Shown here one piece after another: positions 10,055-17,739 of a DNA stretch of 28,535 nucleotides. A program made the position numbers and the translations under genes. Every line of letters starts with the position of its first letter. Positions within the stretch are counted from its first letter, which is position 1. The stretch is from Acetobacter sp. (GTDB taxonomy: Bacteria; Pseudomonadota; Alphaproteobacteria; RF32; CAG-239): the NCBI GenBank assembly GCA_023665325.1, contig JAMPED010000001.1, forward strand, positions 184,783-213,317. The letters are read 5' to 3'. Under the pieces are notes generated by a model that was not told the DNA's origin, did no database searches, and was given only the letters and a program-made list of their open reading frames with translations.

Positions 10055-11566
10055 ATGAAATATTTACCGCTTTATATTTTGGCAAGTGCAGTGTTTTGTG
10101 TTAATGTGTCGTTTGCGGAATATACATATAAGGAAGATGATACCCGATTTATGAATGGGGTACTCTATGATGTAAACGGAGATCCTGTGACTGGTATATA
10201 TGAAGAGTTTTATGAAAATAATATAAAAAAAAGCCTTATGCCTTATGTTAATGGGATTTTAAATGGTTTGGGAGTTCTTTATGATGAGCAGGGGAAGAAG
10301 TCTGCAGATATGCCCTTTATTGATGGAAAAGCAGAAGGTGATGCGTTAGTTTATTATGCTAATGGGGCACTTAAAGAGAAAATACCTTATAAAAATGGTA
10401 AAGTTCAGGGGGTAATGCGGTCTTATTTTCCAAATGGTAATTTAAAAAATAAAATAACATATGATAATGGTATCCAGAATGGTCTTGCAAAAGAATATTA
10501 TGATGATGGTAAGGTTAAAGAGGTTTTTAATTATGTTGAGGGTAAAAGAAACGGTGACGCTACTGTTTATTTTTATGATGGAAGCGTTGCTGAAGGATTA
10601 AAATATAGTGATGATGAGATTGTTGGGGAACGTGTAATTTATTATAAGAGTGGACGTCCAAAATCTCGTATTCAATATATTGATGGAAAAAAGAATGGTA
10701 ATGTGCAGAATTATTATGAAGATGGAACGATAGAGTCGGTTATTCCGTATAAAGATGATGTTATTGAGGGTGAAGGAAGTTTTTATCACGAAAATGGCGA
10801 TTTGAAATTAACAGTTATGTATAAAAATAATATGCGTAATGGTTTGGCTAAGGCCTATTATCCAGATGGAAAAATCAAAGTTGCGGTTAATTATCAAAAT
10901 GATGTTAAAAATGGGGTTGAAACTGATTATTATGAGAGTGGTGCAATTAAAACGGAAATGCCCTATGTTGATGGTGTGATTAACGGTATTGGGCGCGAAT
11001 ATGATGAAAATGCGGGGTTATTGACCGAAATGACATACGTGAATGCCGTTGCTAATGGTGTGGCAAAGTTTTATGAGGATGGTAAAGTTAAAACTGAGGC
11101 AATGTATAAAAAAGGTAAAAAAAGCGGAATACAGAAAGATTTTGATAAATCTGGTAATTTATTTTCAGAGAGTATGTTTAAAAATGATATTCTTAATGGT
11201 GAATATAAAGAATTTTATAGTAATGGTAAAATTAAGTCTACAGCCTTATATGTTGCAGGTGTGCTCAATGGATTGTCGCTGATTTATGATGAAGATGGTA
11301 ATTTATCATATGAGGTTCCTTATTCGGATAATCGTAAAAATGGAAAAGTTAAGCGTTATTATCCATCAGGAGAATTGATGGGAGAAGTGACATATGAAAA
11401 AGGGCTTAAACACGGTATGTTGGATGCTTATAATTTGGATGGTACACTGATGGCTAAAGTTTTGTTTAATAAGGATGTTGCTATTAAAGGGTATAGTCTT
11501 GATCACGGTAAGCGTCCGCTTTTGATGACACCTGAAGAATTGACATTGATTAACGGGGCGTATTAA
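10055..11566 (+). CDS. Exported MORN_2/YwqK-type repeat protein, 18 tandem units
   Basis: This 503-residue protein starts with a clear signal peptide (MKYLPLYILASAVFCVNVSFA) and is otherwise almost entirely tandem 24-residue units of the form G-x-x-x-x-Y-Y-x-x-G-x-(L/I)-K-x-x-x-x-Y-x-x-G-x-x-N. These are MORN_2 repeats (PF07661), the type often annotated as YwqK-family antitoxins. I count 18 units between residues 47 and 477, then a 26-residue tail ending in LTLINGAY. Such repeats build long beta-meander solenoids. The antitoxin label is weak here: there is no adjacent toxin gene, and the signal peptide places the protein outside the cytoplasm. GAGGA precedes the start. It stands alone between two intergenic regions, with no obvious functional partner. 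Confidence 0.88.
   Translation: MKYLPLYILASAVFCVNVSFAEYTYKEDDTRFMNGVLYDVNGDPVTGIYEEFYENNIKKSLMPYVNGILNGLGVLYDEQGKKSADMPFIDGKAEGDALVYYANGALKEKIPYKNGKVQGVMRSYFPNGNLKNKITYDNGIQNGLAKEYYDDGKVKEVFNYVEGKRNGDATVYFYDGSVAEGLKYSDDEIVGERVIYYKSGRPKSRIQYIDGKKNGNVQNYYEDGTIESVIPYKDDVIEGEGSFYHENGDLKLTVMYKNNMRNGLAKAYYPDGKIKVAVNYQNDVKNGVETDYYESGAIKTEMPYVDGVINGIGREYDENAGLLTEMTYVNAVANGVAKFYEDGKVKTEAMYKKGKKSGIQKDFDKSGNLFSESMFKNDILNGEYKEFYSNGKIKSTALYVAGVLNGLSLIYDEDGNLSYEVPYSDNRKNGKVKRYYPSGELMGEVTYEKGLKHGMLDAYNLDGTLMAKVLFNKDVAIKGYSLDHGKRPLLMTPEELTLINGAY
10193..11485 (+). repeat. 18 tandem 24-residue MORN-type units
   Basis: Units run from GIYEEFYENN (residue 47) to the unit beginning GMLDAYNLDG (ending at residue 477). 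Seventeen are 24 residues long; the thirteenth (GVAKFYEDGKVKTEAMYKKG) has lost one residue. The DNA copies are clearly diverged, so this is an old expansion rather than a recent slippage product. Confidence 0.85.
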
Positions 11567-11595
11567 ACTTACATTAAAAATGACATAAAGAGGTA

Positions 11596-11624
11596 TTGAC
11601 ATTATATAAATTGGGTGTTAGCGT
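11596..11624 (+). promoter_or_regulatory. Candidate sigma-70 promoter for the helical-repeat gene
   Basis: A perfect TTGACA -35 (11596-11601) is followed after 17 bases by TAGCGT (11619-11624), preceded by TGT as in an extended -10. The predicted start would leave a leader of roughly 30 bases. Confidence 0.5.
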
Positions 11625-11663
11625 GCACCGCGATTTTATATTACTATAACTAAATTTGTTATT

Positions 11664-12236
11664 ATGTCGAACAGAATCTTTAGGGATGACCCCTATTATG
11701 CAGGTACCTCTAAACATTCATCTGATGTTTGTACTACTGAGTTTGATCGTAGTACATTGTCGATGTCGCAGTTGTCTACATTGTGGGCAAATGGTGATAG
11801 AGAGATAGTCAGAACTTACGTTGAGAAGCATTTTCTTGGTTCAGCATTACAGATATGGCTGATGCGCACAGGTGATGTTGAGTTGATTAAGGCATATCTT
11901 AAGCGACATCCGCACTCAGGGCTGTTTGAAGATGCTGAAGAGCTACTGATGGCTTTGAATAGCTATGAGCTTCGAAAAGTTTACTTGGATCAATGGCATC
12001 TTCGCCGGAGTAGCATTCTTCTGCTCTTTGCAGAAAAAGAGTTTGCTCTTTTACGCAGATATGTTGTTAAACATCCAGAAGAATGCTTTTCTCGTACAAT
12101 GCTCTCACTGATGTTTGAAACAGGTGATAAAAAACTTATCCGCCAATATACAAAAGTTCATCCTTCTCTTTTGGACGATGAACGCTATGCAGACAGATTG
12201 CAAAAGTTTGGCTTGGTAAGTACTGCTTCAATTTAG
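11664..12236 (+). CDS. Hypothetical helical-repeat protein
   Basis: I do not recognise this 190-residue protein. It has no signal peptide or membrane helix and should be cytosolic. It is built from about five degenerate helical units with core L-x-x-L-(W/M)-x-x-G-D-x-E-(L/I)-(I/V)-R-x-Y-(V/L)-x-K-H-P. The clearest are WANGDREIVRTYVEKHF (residues 41-57), LMRTGDVELIKAYLKRHP (66-83), FAEKEFALLRRYVVKHPEE (122-140) and FETGDKKLIRQYTKVHPS (151-168). Such alpha-solenoids usually bind partners. Similar-looking repeats occur in uncharacterised Bacteroides proteins, to my recollection. The gene has a consensus TTGACA upstream but no Shine-Dalgarno sequence before its ATG, unlike most neighbours. A terminator follows directly. 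It could be an acquired gene. Confidence 0.75.
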   Translation: MSNRIFRDDPYYAGTSKHSSDVCTTEFDRSTLSMSQLSTLWANGDREIVRTYVEKHFLGSALQIWLMRTGDVELIKAYLKRHPHSGLFEDAEELLMALNSYELRKVYLDQWHLRRSSILLLFAEKEFALLRRYVVKHPEECFSRTMLSLMFETGDKKLIRQYTKVHPSLLDDERYADRLQKFGLVSTASI

Positions 12237-12244
12237 CTTTAAAG

Positions 12245-12272
12245 AAAAGCACGCTGTTAAAGGCGTGCTTTT
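12245..12272. terminator. Bidirectional terminator between the helical-repeat gene and ugd
   Basis: AAAAGCACGC (12245-12254) and GCGTGCTTTT (12263-12272) form a perfect 10-bp stem with an 8-base loop, with more T residues following on the plus strand. It sits between two convergent genes, and the A/T arms let it serve both. Confidence 0.9.
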
Positions 12273-12277
12273 TTGTT

Positions 12278-13582
12278 TTATTTACGACCGAGACTTTTTA
12301 TCTCAAAGCCTAATTCTTTGGCTTGTTTGATATCAAAAATATTGCGGTAGTCTGCAATTTGTGGACGTTTCATTAGTGTTTTTATTTTTGCTAAATCTAG
12401 AGATTTGAACTCTTGCCAGTCAGTTAAAACGGCTAAAACATCTGCTCCACCGATGGCATCGTAGGCAGAGGAACAATAGGTTATAGAGTTGCCTAAAATG
12501 GTTTTGGTGTTTGGCATTGCTTCAGGATCATATAGTTTGATATTTGTGTCGTGTGCCAGCATAATTTCTATAATTTGTAAAGCTGGAGATTCACGACAGT
12601 CATCTGTTCCGCCTTTAAAAGCGCTGCCTAAAACAGCAATTGTCGGATTTTTAATTTCTGCGACCATATCTAAGATACGTTTTGCCATATTGATTTTACG
12701 ACGTTCATTACTTTTAATGGTTGTTTCAATTAGTGATAAATCTACACCATTAAATTTTCCCATATATGCCATTGCGTTAGTATCTTTGGGGAAGCAAAAG
12801 CCGCCATAACCTGGACCGGGTGTGAGGAATTTTGCTCCAATACGACTATCTAGTCCCATTCCTTTAGCGACTTCGTAGATATCGGCACCCGAGGTTTCAC
12901 AAAAATCAGCCATTTCGTTGATGTATTGGATTTTCATTGCTAAGAAAGCATTAGATGCATATTTAATGGTTTCTGAAGATTGACGGGAAACATAAAGAAT
13001 TGTACTTCTGTTTTCAAATGGTTTATATAGTTTACCAATAAGATTACGAGCACGTTCAGAGTTGGCACCAACAATAATTCTATCTGGATTAAAAAAGTCG
13101 TGTACAGCAAAACCTTCACGGAGGAATTCAGGAAGGGAGATGACATCAAAATCTGCTTTAGGGTTGGTGCGACGGATAATGTTTTCTACGGCATCACCAG
13201 TGTTTACTGGAACGGTAGATTTGATAGCAATAACAGTATATCCGTTCAGATATTTGGCTAATTCTTCAGCTGCGGCTTTGATATATTTCATATCAGCTTC
13301 TTTGGTGATGGGATTTGGTGGGGTGCCGACAGCTATTAAAATCAGATCTGCATCGGGAATGCTTTCTGCGAAAGATGTAGAAAATGCTAATTTTTTGTTA
13401 GCTGTGTTTCGTGAGAACAGTTCTTCAAGCCCTTCTTCAAAGATGGTTATTTGACCTGATTTTAAGGCGTTTATTTTTTTTTCATCAATATCTAAGCAAA
13501 TGACATTATTTCCCAGTTCAGCAAAACCTACACCTGTTGGTAACCCTACATATCCGGTACCGATAACGGTTATTTTCATCAT
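12278..13582 (-). CDS. ugd: UDP-glucose 6-dehydrogenase
   Basis: This enzyme oxidises UDP-glucose to UDP-glucuronate with two NAD+, supplying uronic acids and derived sugars for surface polysaccharides. The 434 residues are typical of the longer bacterial form. The N-terminal Rossmann motif is GTGYVGLPTG (residues 8-17), followed by the NAD-site acid in CLDID (29-33). The central dimerisation helix holds KYASNAFLAMK (207-217). The catalytic cysteine is C263 in YGGFCFPKD, and FKGGTDDCRESPA marks the UDP-binding domain. The GTGYVGLPTG variant and overall form also resemble related UDP-sugar dehydrogenases, so the exact substrate is likely but not proven. Two adjacent ATGs (13582 and 13579) follow GGAGA; either could be used. 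A near-consensus promoter lies upstream. Confidence 0.93.
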   Translation of the reverse strand: MMKITVIGTGYVGLPTGVGFAELGNNVICLDIDEKKINALKSGQITIFEEGLEELFSRNTANKKLAFSTSFAESIPDADLILIAVGTPPNPITKEADMKYIKAAAEELAKYLNGYTVIAIKSTVPVNTGDAVENIIRRTNPKADFDVISLPEFLREGFAVHDFFNPDRIIVGANSERARNLIGKLYKPFENRSTILYVSRQSSETIKYASNAFLAMKIQYINEMADFCETSGADIYEVAKGMGLDSRIGAKFLTPGPGYGGFCFPKDTNAMAYMGKFNGVDLSLIETTIKSNERRKINMAKRILDMVAEIKNPTIAVLGSAFKGGTDDCRESPALQIIEIMLAHDTNIKLYDPEAMPNTKTILGNSITYCSSAYDAIGGADVLAVLTDWQEFKSLDLAKIKTLMKRPQIADYRNIFDIKQAKELGFEIKSLGRK

Positions 13583-13609
13583 ACAATCTCCTAGTTCATT
13601 TATGGAGAT

Positions 13610-13638
13610 ATGCTAAGAGATTTGCTGAGAATTTGCAA
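13610..13638 (-). promoter_or_regulatory. Candidate sigma-70 promoter of ugd
   Basis: On the minus strand, TTGCAA (13633-13638) and TAGCAT (13610-13615) are separated by 17 bases and lie about 30 bases before the ugd start. Confidence 0.5.
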
Positions 13639-13761
13639 GGTTTATTATGGGTTGTTTACAATTCTATTGCTGTATAGAATGAAATAGTCATTGAAGTTTT
13701 TTACTAGTGTGTTAAATTATAATACATTAGATATTTAACGGTTTAGCTAAGGAGAGCGGAT

Positions 13762-14034
13762 TTGAAAAAGGTTTTAAGTTTATTGATATTATGTATGTGG
13801 GGGATTGTAGCTCAGGCAGCAGAGATTAAGTCAGATAGTTTAGGATTAACAAAAGAACAAAGTCAAAAGCTGACTGAAATGCAAGAGCAATTAAAGGCTG
13901 AAATTCAACCGATTTGGGATGAGGTAGAAAGTGGGCGTAACCGCATTATTGAGATTGAAAAGAAATATTTTCAAGAGTTTTGGAATATGCTTACAGAGGA
14001 ACAGAAACAGAAGTTTGCTGATTTGCAGAGATAA
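13762..14034 (+). CDS. Small periplasmic Spy/CpxP-like (LTXXQ) protein
   Basis: This 90-residue exported protein starts with TTG at 13762, supported by an AAGGAGAG site just upstream and by the fact that this start gives a complete signal peptide (KKVLSLLILCMWGIVAQAA). The mature part is wholly helical and charged. It contains two copies of the LTxxQ motif that marks the Spy/CpxP superfamily, LTKEQSQKL near residue 33 and LTEEQKQKF near the C-terminus. Those proteins act as periplasmic chaperones or metal-stress sensors. At 90 residues this is shorter than Spy or CpxP, so it is a minimal member or a lookalike. A TATAAT at 13718-13723 is a candidate -10 without a well-spaced -35. The gene is convergent with dnaK. 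Confidence 0.72.
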   Translation: MKKVLSLLILCMWGIVAQAAEIKSDSLGLTKEQSQKLTEMQEQLKAEIQPIWDEVESGRNRIIEIEKKYFQEFWNMLTEEQKQKFADLQR

Positions 14035-14059
14035 TTGTTTTATGATATGTTATTAAAAA

Positions 14060-14089
14060 AAGAACCCGTCAGAAAACTGGCGGGTTCTT
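14060..14089 (-). terminator. Rho-independent terminator of dnaK
   Basis: A 13-bp stem pairs AAGAACCCGTCAG (14060-14072) with CTGGCGGGTTCTT (14077-14089), with one wobble and an AAAA loop. On the minus strand it is followed by a run of seven T residues, so it serves dnaK. In the plus direction the hairpin lacks a good T-run. Confidence 0.93.
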
Positions 14090-14104
14090 GGGGTTTAAGA
14101 AGGA

Positions 14105-16027
14105 TTATTTTACCTCTTCAAAGTCAGCGTCTACGACGTTGTCGTCTTTTTTGGCTTCAGCCTCAGGAGCGCCTTGTTCAGCACCCTGTGCAGTTGCACC
14201 AGCTTGTTCTCCTTGCGCTTTATACATTGCTTCACCGAGTTTTAAGGAAGCTTGCATTAAAGCGTCAGTTTTTTCTTTGATTGCGGCAGCGTCTTCGCCA
14301 TCCATTACGCCTTTAAGAGCTGTGATAGCAGCCTCAATGGCGTCTTTATCTGCAGAAGAAATCTTATCAGAATTTTCTTTCAAAGTTTTTTCTGTGGTGT
14401 GGATTAAGCCTTCAGCTTGGTTTTTAGCCTCAACCAATTCTTTCTTTTTCTTATCTGCTTCAGCGTTAGCTTCTGCATCTTTAACCATTTTTTCGATGTC
14501 TGCATCAGACAAACCGCCAGAAGCCTGAATGCGGATAGCTTGTTCTTTGTTAGTTGCTTTATCTTTTGCTGAAACGTTTACAATACCGTTGGCATCAATA
14601 TCAAAAGTAACTTCAATTTGTGGCATACCACGTGGTGCAGGTGGAATACCTACCAAGTCAAATTGTCCGAGCAATTTATTGTGTGCGGCAATTTCACGTT
14701 CACCTTGGAACACACGAATTGTTACAGCGGTTTGACCATCTTCTGCGGTTGAGAATACCTGAGATTTGCGTGTTGGGATGGTTGTGTTACGATCAATCAA
14801 ACGTGTGAATACGCCACCCAAGGTTTCGATACCTAAAGAAAGCGGGGTTACATCAAGCAACAGAACGTCTTTAACATCACCCATTAAAACGCCACCCTGA
14901 ATTGCTGCACCAACAGCAACAACTTCATCAGGGTTAACGCCTTTGTGTGGTTCTTTGCCAAAGATTTCTTTAACTTTTTCTTGAACTTTTGGCATACGGG
15001 TCATACCACCAACAAGAATAACCTCGCTGATGTCTGATGGGTTAACGCCGGCGTCTGCCATAGCTTTTTTGCAAGGTTCAACTGTACGTTCAATCAAATC
15101 CTCAACGATTGATTCCAATTTAGCACGAGTTAATTTAATGTTTAAGTGCTTTGGAATTGGTGTGCCAGTACTCATATCTGCCGTGATAAATGGTAGGTTG
15201 ATCTCGGTTTGAGTTGCAGAAGAAAGTTCGATTTTAGCTTTTTCTGCGGCTTCTTTTAAACGTTGCAATGCTAAACGATCTTGCTTCAAATCAATATTGT
15301 TTTCTTTTTTGAATTCATCAGCCAGATAATTTACTAAGCGTTGGTCAAAGTCTTCACCACCGAGGAATGTATCACCGTTGGTTGATTTAACTTCAAATAC
15401 GCCATCGCCGATTTCAAGAATGGAAATATCAAATGTACCACCACCGAGGTCATATACGGCGATTGTGCCGGTGGCTTTTTTATCCATACCATAAGCAAGG
15501 GCTGCTGCTGTTGGCTCGTTGATGATACGCAATACTTCAAGACCAGCAATTTTACCTGCGTCTTTGGTAGCTTGACGTTGTGAGTCATTAAAGTATGCAG
15601 GAACGGTGATAACTGCTTTTTCGATTTTTTCGCCAAGATAACTTTCAGCAAACTCCTTAATCTTCTGTAAAACGATAGCAGAAATTTGAGAAGGCGCATA
15701 TTTTGTGCCTTTAACTTCTACCCAAGCGTCGCCATTATCACCCGCGGTGATTTTGAAAGGAACAAGATTTTTATCTTTTTCCACTTCTGGAGAGTCAAAA
15801 CGACGACCAATCAAACGTTTGATAGCAAACAATGTGTTTTCAGGGTTGGTAACAGCTTGGCGTTTTGCCGGATAGCCAACTAGACGGTCAGTATCTGTGA
15901 ACGCAACCATAGACGGAGTTGTTCTTGCTCCTTCAGAGTTTTCAAGCACTTTTGCTTCGCCGCCTTCCATAATTGCAAAGCAAGAGTTGGTTGTACCCAA
16001 GTCGATACCTAATACTTTATTGCTCAT
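14105..16027 (-). CDS. dnaK: Chaperone DnaK (Hsp70)
   Basis: This 640-residue protein has the normal DnaK length. It is the ATP-driven cytosolic chaperone that works with DnaJ and GrpE. The ATPase domain begins [12 protein letters not shown] and carries the signatures [25 protein letters not shown] and [11 protein letters not shown]. The interdomain linker is [16 protein letters not shown], the substrate domain contains [20 protein letters not shown], and the C-terminus ends in the conserved DADFEEVK that contacts DnaJ. It is transcribed alone: no dnaJ or grpE is adjacent, unlike the common dnaK-dnaJ operon. A candidate promoter with a 17-base spacer lies upstream and a strong terminator follows. 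A divergent flotillin-like gene shares the upstream region. Confidence 0.99.
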   Translation of the reverse strand: MSNKVLGIDLGTTNSCFAIMEGGEAKVLENSEGARTTPSMVAFTDTDRLVGYPAKRQAVTNPENTLFAIKRLIGRRFDSPEVEKDKNLVPFKITAGDNGDAWVEVKGTKYAPSQISAIVLQKIKEFAESYLGEKIEKAVITVPAYFNDSQRQATKDAGKIAGLEVLRIINEPTAAALAYGMDKKATGTIAVYDLGGGTFDISILEIGDGVFEVKSTNGDTFLGGEDFDQRLVNYLADEFKKENNIDLKQDRLALQRLKEAAEKAKIELSSATQTEINLPFITADMSTGTPIPKHLNIKLTRAKLESIVEDLIERTVEPCKKAMADAGVNPSDISEVILVGGMTRMPKVQEKVKEIFGKEPHKGVNPDEVVAVGAAIQGGVLMGDVKDVLLLDVTPLSLGIETLGGVFTRLIDRNTTIPTRKSQVFSTAEDGQTAVTIRVFQGEREIAAHNKLLGQFDLVGIPPAPRGMPQIEVTFDIDANGIVNVSAKDKATNKEQAIRIQASGGLSDADIEKMVKDAEANAEADKKKKELVEAKNQAEGLIHTTEKTLKENSDKISSADKDAIEAAITALKGVMDGEDAAAIKEKTDALMQASLKLGEAMYKAQGEQAGATAQGAEQGAPEAEAKKDDNVVDADFEEVK

Positions 16028-16070
16028 ATTTAATATCCTTTTTCAGTGTTATAAAATCTTTCTGTTACCT

Positions 16071-16099
16071 TATATAGGGAGCAATTTTTATTGCGGCAA
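16071..16099 (-). promoter_or_regulatory. Candidate dnaK promoter
   Basis: On the minus strand TTGCCG (16094-16099) is separated by 17 bases from TATATA (16071-16076). The bases just before the -10 (CTCCC) also resemble the start of a heat-shock sigma-factor -10 (CCCCAT-like), but no CTTGA -35 is positioned for it. A small inverted repeat (16081-16094) lies in the spacer. Confidence 0.55.
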
Positions 16100-16152
16100 T
16101 AGTTTGGTGTCGAAAAAATGATTTTTTTCATAAAAATATTTTGACAAATTGC

Positions 16153-16180
16153 TTGACAAAACTAAAAGGTTGTTTATAGT
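16153..16180 (+). promoter_or_regulatory. Near-consensus sigma-70 promoter of the flotillin-like gene
   Basis: TTGACA (16153-16158) and TATAGT (16175-16180) are 16 bases apart. A second TTGACA lies 12 bases upstream (16141-16146), so TTGACAAA is repeated directly. The predicted leader is about 36 bases, AT-rich and without a Shine-Dalgarno site. Confidence 0.75.
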
Positions 16181-16222
16181 GAAACTGATATTTTATTTTT
16201 ATTAACTTAAATTTTTCTGTTT

Positions 16223-17686
16223 ATGGAACAAGTTTTGAATTATTTGCCGTGGGTAGGTATTGCTATTGCGGTGATTGTGGTAGTTGCTACCATCCGGTGG
16301 GTGCTTTCGTTGCGCCGTGTGGTTAAACCCTCTGAGGTTCACGTTGTCCGCCGTGGCAAAATAACACAGATTTACGGCAATGTGAAGGCTGTAACAGATT
16401 CAGCTGGGAATGTTCAGCAACCCGATGAATCGGCGGGAAATGTGTATTATCACGTTCCGGTGTGGATTCCTATCTGGGGTGTGGAGGTGCAAGTGCTTCC
16501 TTTGCACAACTTTTCAATCGATTTGGACAGTTATGAAGCGTACGATAAGGACAAGCTCCCATTTATTGTGGATGTTACAGCGTTCTTCCGTATTGCAGAC
16601 TATCGTCAGGCCGCCTCGCGTATTGAAGATAATGATACGCTTGAAGAGCATCTGATGAAAATTGTACAAGGTGCGGTTCGTACTATTTTGGCTCAAGACC
16701 TGTTGGAAGAGATTATGACATCTCGTTCTAAGTATGGCGAGCAATTTACAAGCGAAGTTTCGGCAAACCTTAGAGAATGGGGTATCGTTCCCGTGAAGAG
16801 CGTGGAGCTGATGGACATTCGTGATAAGGAAGGTGAGAAAGTTATCGCCAATATTATGGAGAAGAAAAAATCTGCCATCGATATGGAAAGCCGTAAGGAA
16901 GTTGCCAAGAACAAACAGGAAGCTGAAACGGCTGAGGTTGAAGCGCTACAGGCTGTAGAACTCCGCAAGGAGGAAAAAGAAGAAGCGGTCGGTAAGCGTA
17001 AGGCAGAACGCCAAAAAGCTGTCGGCATTGCAGAAGAGCAATCTAAGCAGGAAGTGCAGGAACAGGCCAAGATGACCAAAGAAAAAGAAATGGAGGTTGT
17101 TAAGGTCGGGACCATTCGTCAGGCGGAGATTGACAAAGAAAAGAAAGTCATCGATGCCGATGCTAAAAAAGAAAGCGATAGAATTGCTGCAGAAGCCAAG
17201 GTGGTTGTGGCTGAAAACAACAAGCAAGAGGCTGAGCATATGGCTCAAGCCGAATTTGTGAAGAAAACCAAAGAGGCGGAAGCCGGTTTGGTTGCTGCCG
17301 AAAATGAAGCCAAAGGTATTCAGGCAAGAGGTGAGGCTGAGGCTATAGCCAAGGAAAAGGCCGGCCTTGCTGAAGTTCAGCCGCAGATTACCCTTGCCAA
17401 GGAAATCGGCGAAAATGATGGGTATCAGACCTACTTGATTGAAATCAAGAAGGTTGAAGCTTCTCAAGCTGTTGGTGTTGAACAGGCTAAGAACCTTGGC
17501 AATGCTGACATTAAGATTATTGCCAATGCTGGTGGTAATGTGTCTGAGGGCGTTAGCTCGGTTATGGATTTGTTTACGGCTAAAGGCGGGCAGGCGCTGG
17601 GCTCAATGCTTGAAGCCCTTGCTGGTACAGAAGCAGGTAAACAGCTTCTTGACAAGGTTGCTAAACCTTCTGAAACTAAGAAATGA
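16223..17686 (+). CDS. Flotillin-like SPFH/Band-7 membrane protein
   Basis: This 487-residue protein has one N-terminal membrane helix (about residues 7-30) followed by an SPFH/Band-7 domain (about 35-205; EVHVVRRGKITQIYGN, then FIVDVTAFFRIADYRQAASRI and AVRTILAQDLLEEIMTSRSKY). A long Glu/Ala/Lys-rich coiled coil follows (about 205-390; repeated EAE, AKEK and EAEAIAKEKAGLAEVQ), then a short Gly-rich tail. This order is that of flotillins, which oligomerise on membranes and organise microdomains. No NfeD-type protease gene is adjacent, although bacterial flotillins often have one. The gene has a strong local promoter but no Shine-Dalgarno site, and it uses noticeably more AAG, GAG and GCC codons than the nearby envelope genes. 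Acquisition by transfer is possible. Confidence 0.88.
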   Translation: MEQVLNYLPWVGIAIAVIVVVATIRWVLSLRRVVKPSEVHVVRRGKITQIYGNVKAVTDSAGNVQQPDESAGNVYYHVPVWIPIWGVEVQVLPLHNFSIDLDSYEAYDKDKLPFIVDVTAFFRIADYRQAASRIEDNDTLEEHLMKIVQGAVRTILAQDLLEEIMTSRSKYGEQFTSEVSANLREWGIVPVKSVELMDIRDKEGEKVIANIMEKKKSAIDMESRKEVAKNKQEAETAEVEALQAVELRKEEKEEAVGKRKAERQKAVGIAEEQSKQEVQEQAKMTKEKEMEVVKVGTIRQAEIDKEKKVIDADAKKESDRIAAEAKVVVAENNKQEAEHMAQAEFVKKTKEAEAGLVAAENEAKGIQARGEAEAIAKEKAGLAEVQPQITLAKEIGENDGYQTYLIEIKKVEASQAVGVEQAKNLGNADIKIIANAGGNVSEGVSSVMDLFTAKGGQALGSMLEALAGTEAGKQLLDKVAKPSETKK

Positions 17687-17709
17687 TAATGTTCCAATCT
17701 TAAAAAAAG

Positions 17710-17739
17710 AGCGCTCCGTTTGGGGCGCTTTTTCTTTTT
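17710..17739. terminator. Bidirectional terminator between the flotillin-like gene and metK
   Basis: AGCGCTCC (17710-17717) pairs with GGGGCGCT (17722-17729), with one wobble and a GTTT loop. T-rich sequence to 17739 follows on the plus strand and a seven-base T-run on the minus strand. The genes converge here and the arm runs into the metK stop codon. Confidence 0.87.

Noticed and set aside
10055..11566. Toxin-antitoxin locus
   Set aside because: Only the repeat type suggests it. The protein is exported and neither neighbour resembles a toxin.
11650..11663. Bacteroides-type -7 box (TAAATTTG) before the helical-repeat gene
   Set aside because: It would start transcription almost on the ATG and has no -33 partner; the TTGACA element upstream is more plausible.
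14088..14528. 146-residue plus-strand open frame opposite dnaK
   Set aside because: It lies wholly within dnaK on the other strand, is Ser/Ala-rich as expected of an antisense shadow, and has no ribosome-binding site.
16946..17467. 173-residue minus-strand frame opposite the flotillin-like gene
   Set aside because: Its Phe/Leu-rich composition is the antisense image of the Glu/Lys/Ala coiled coil; no initiation signal.
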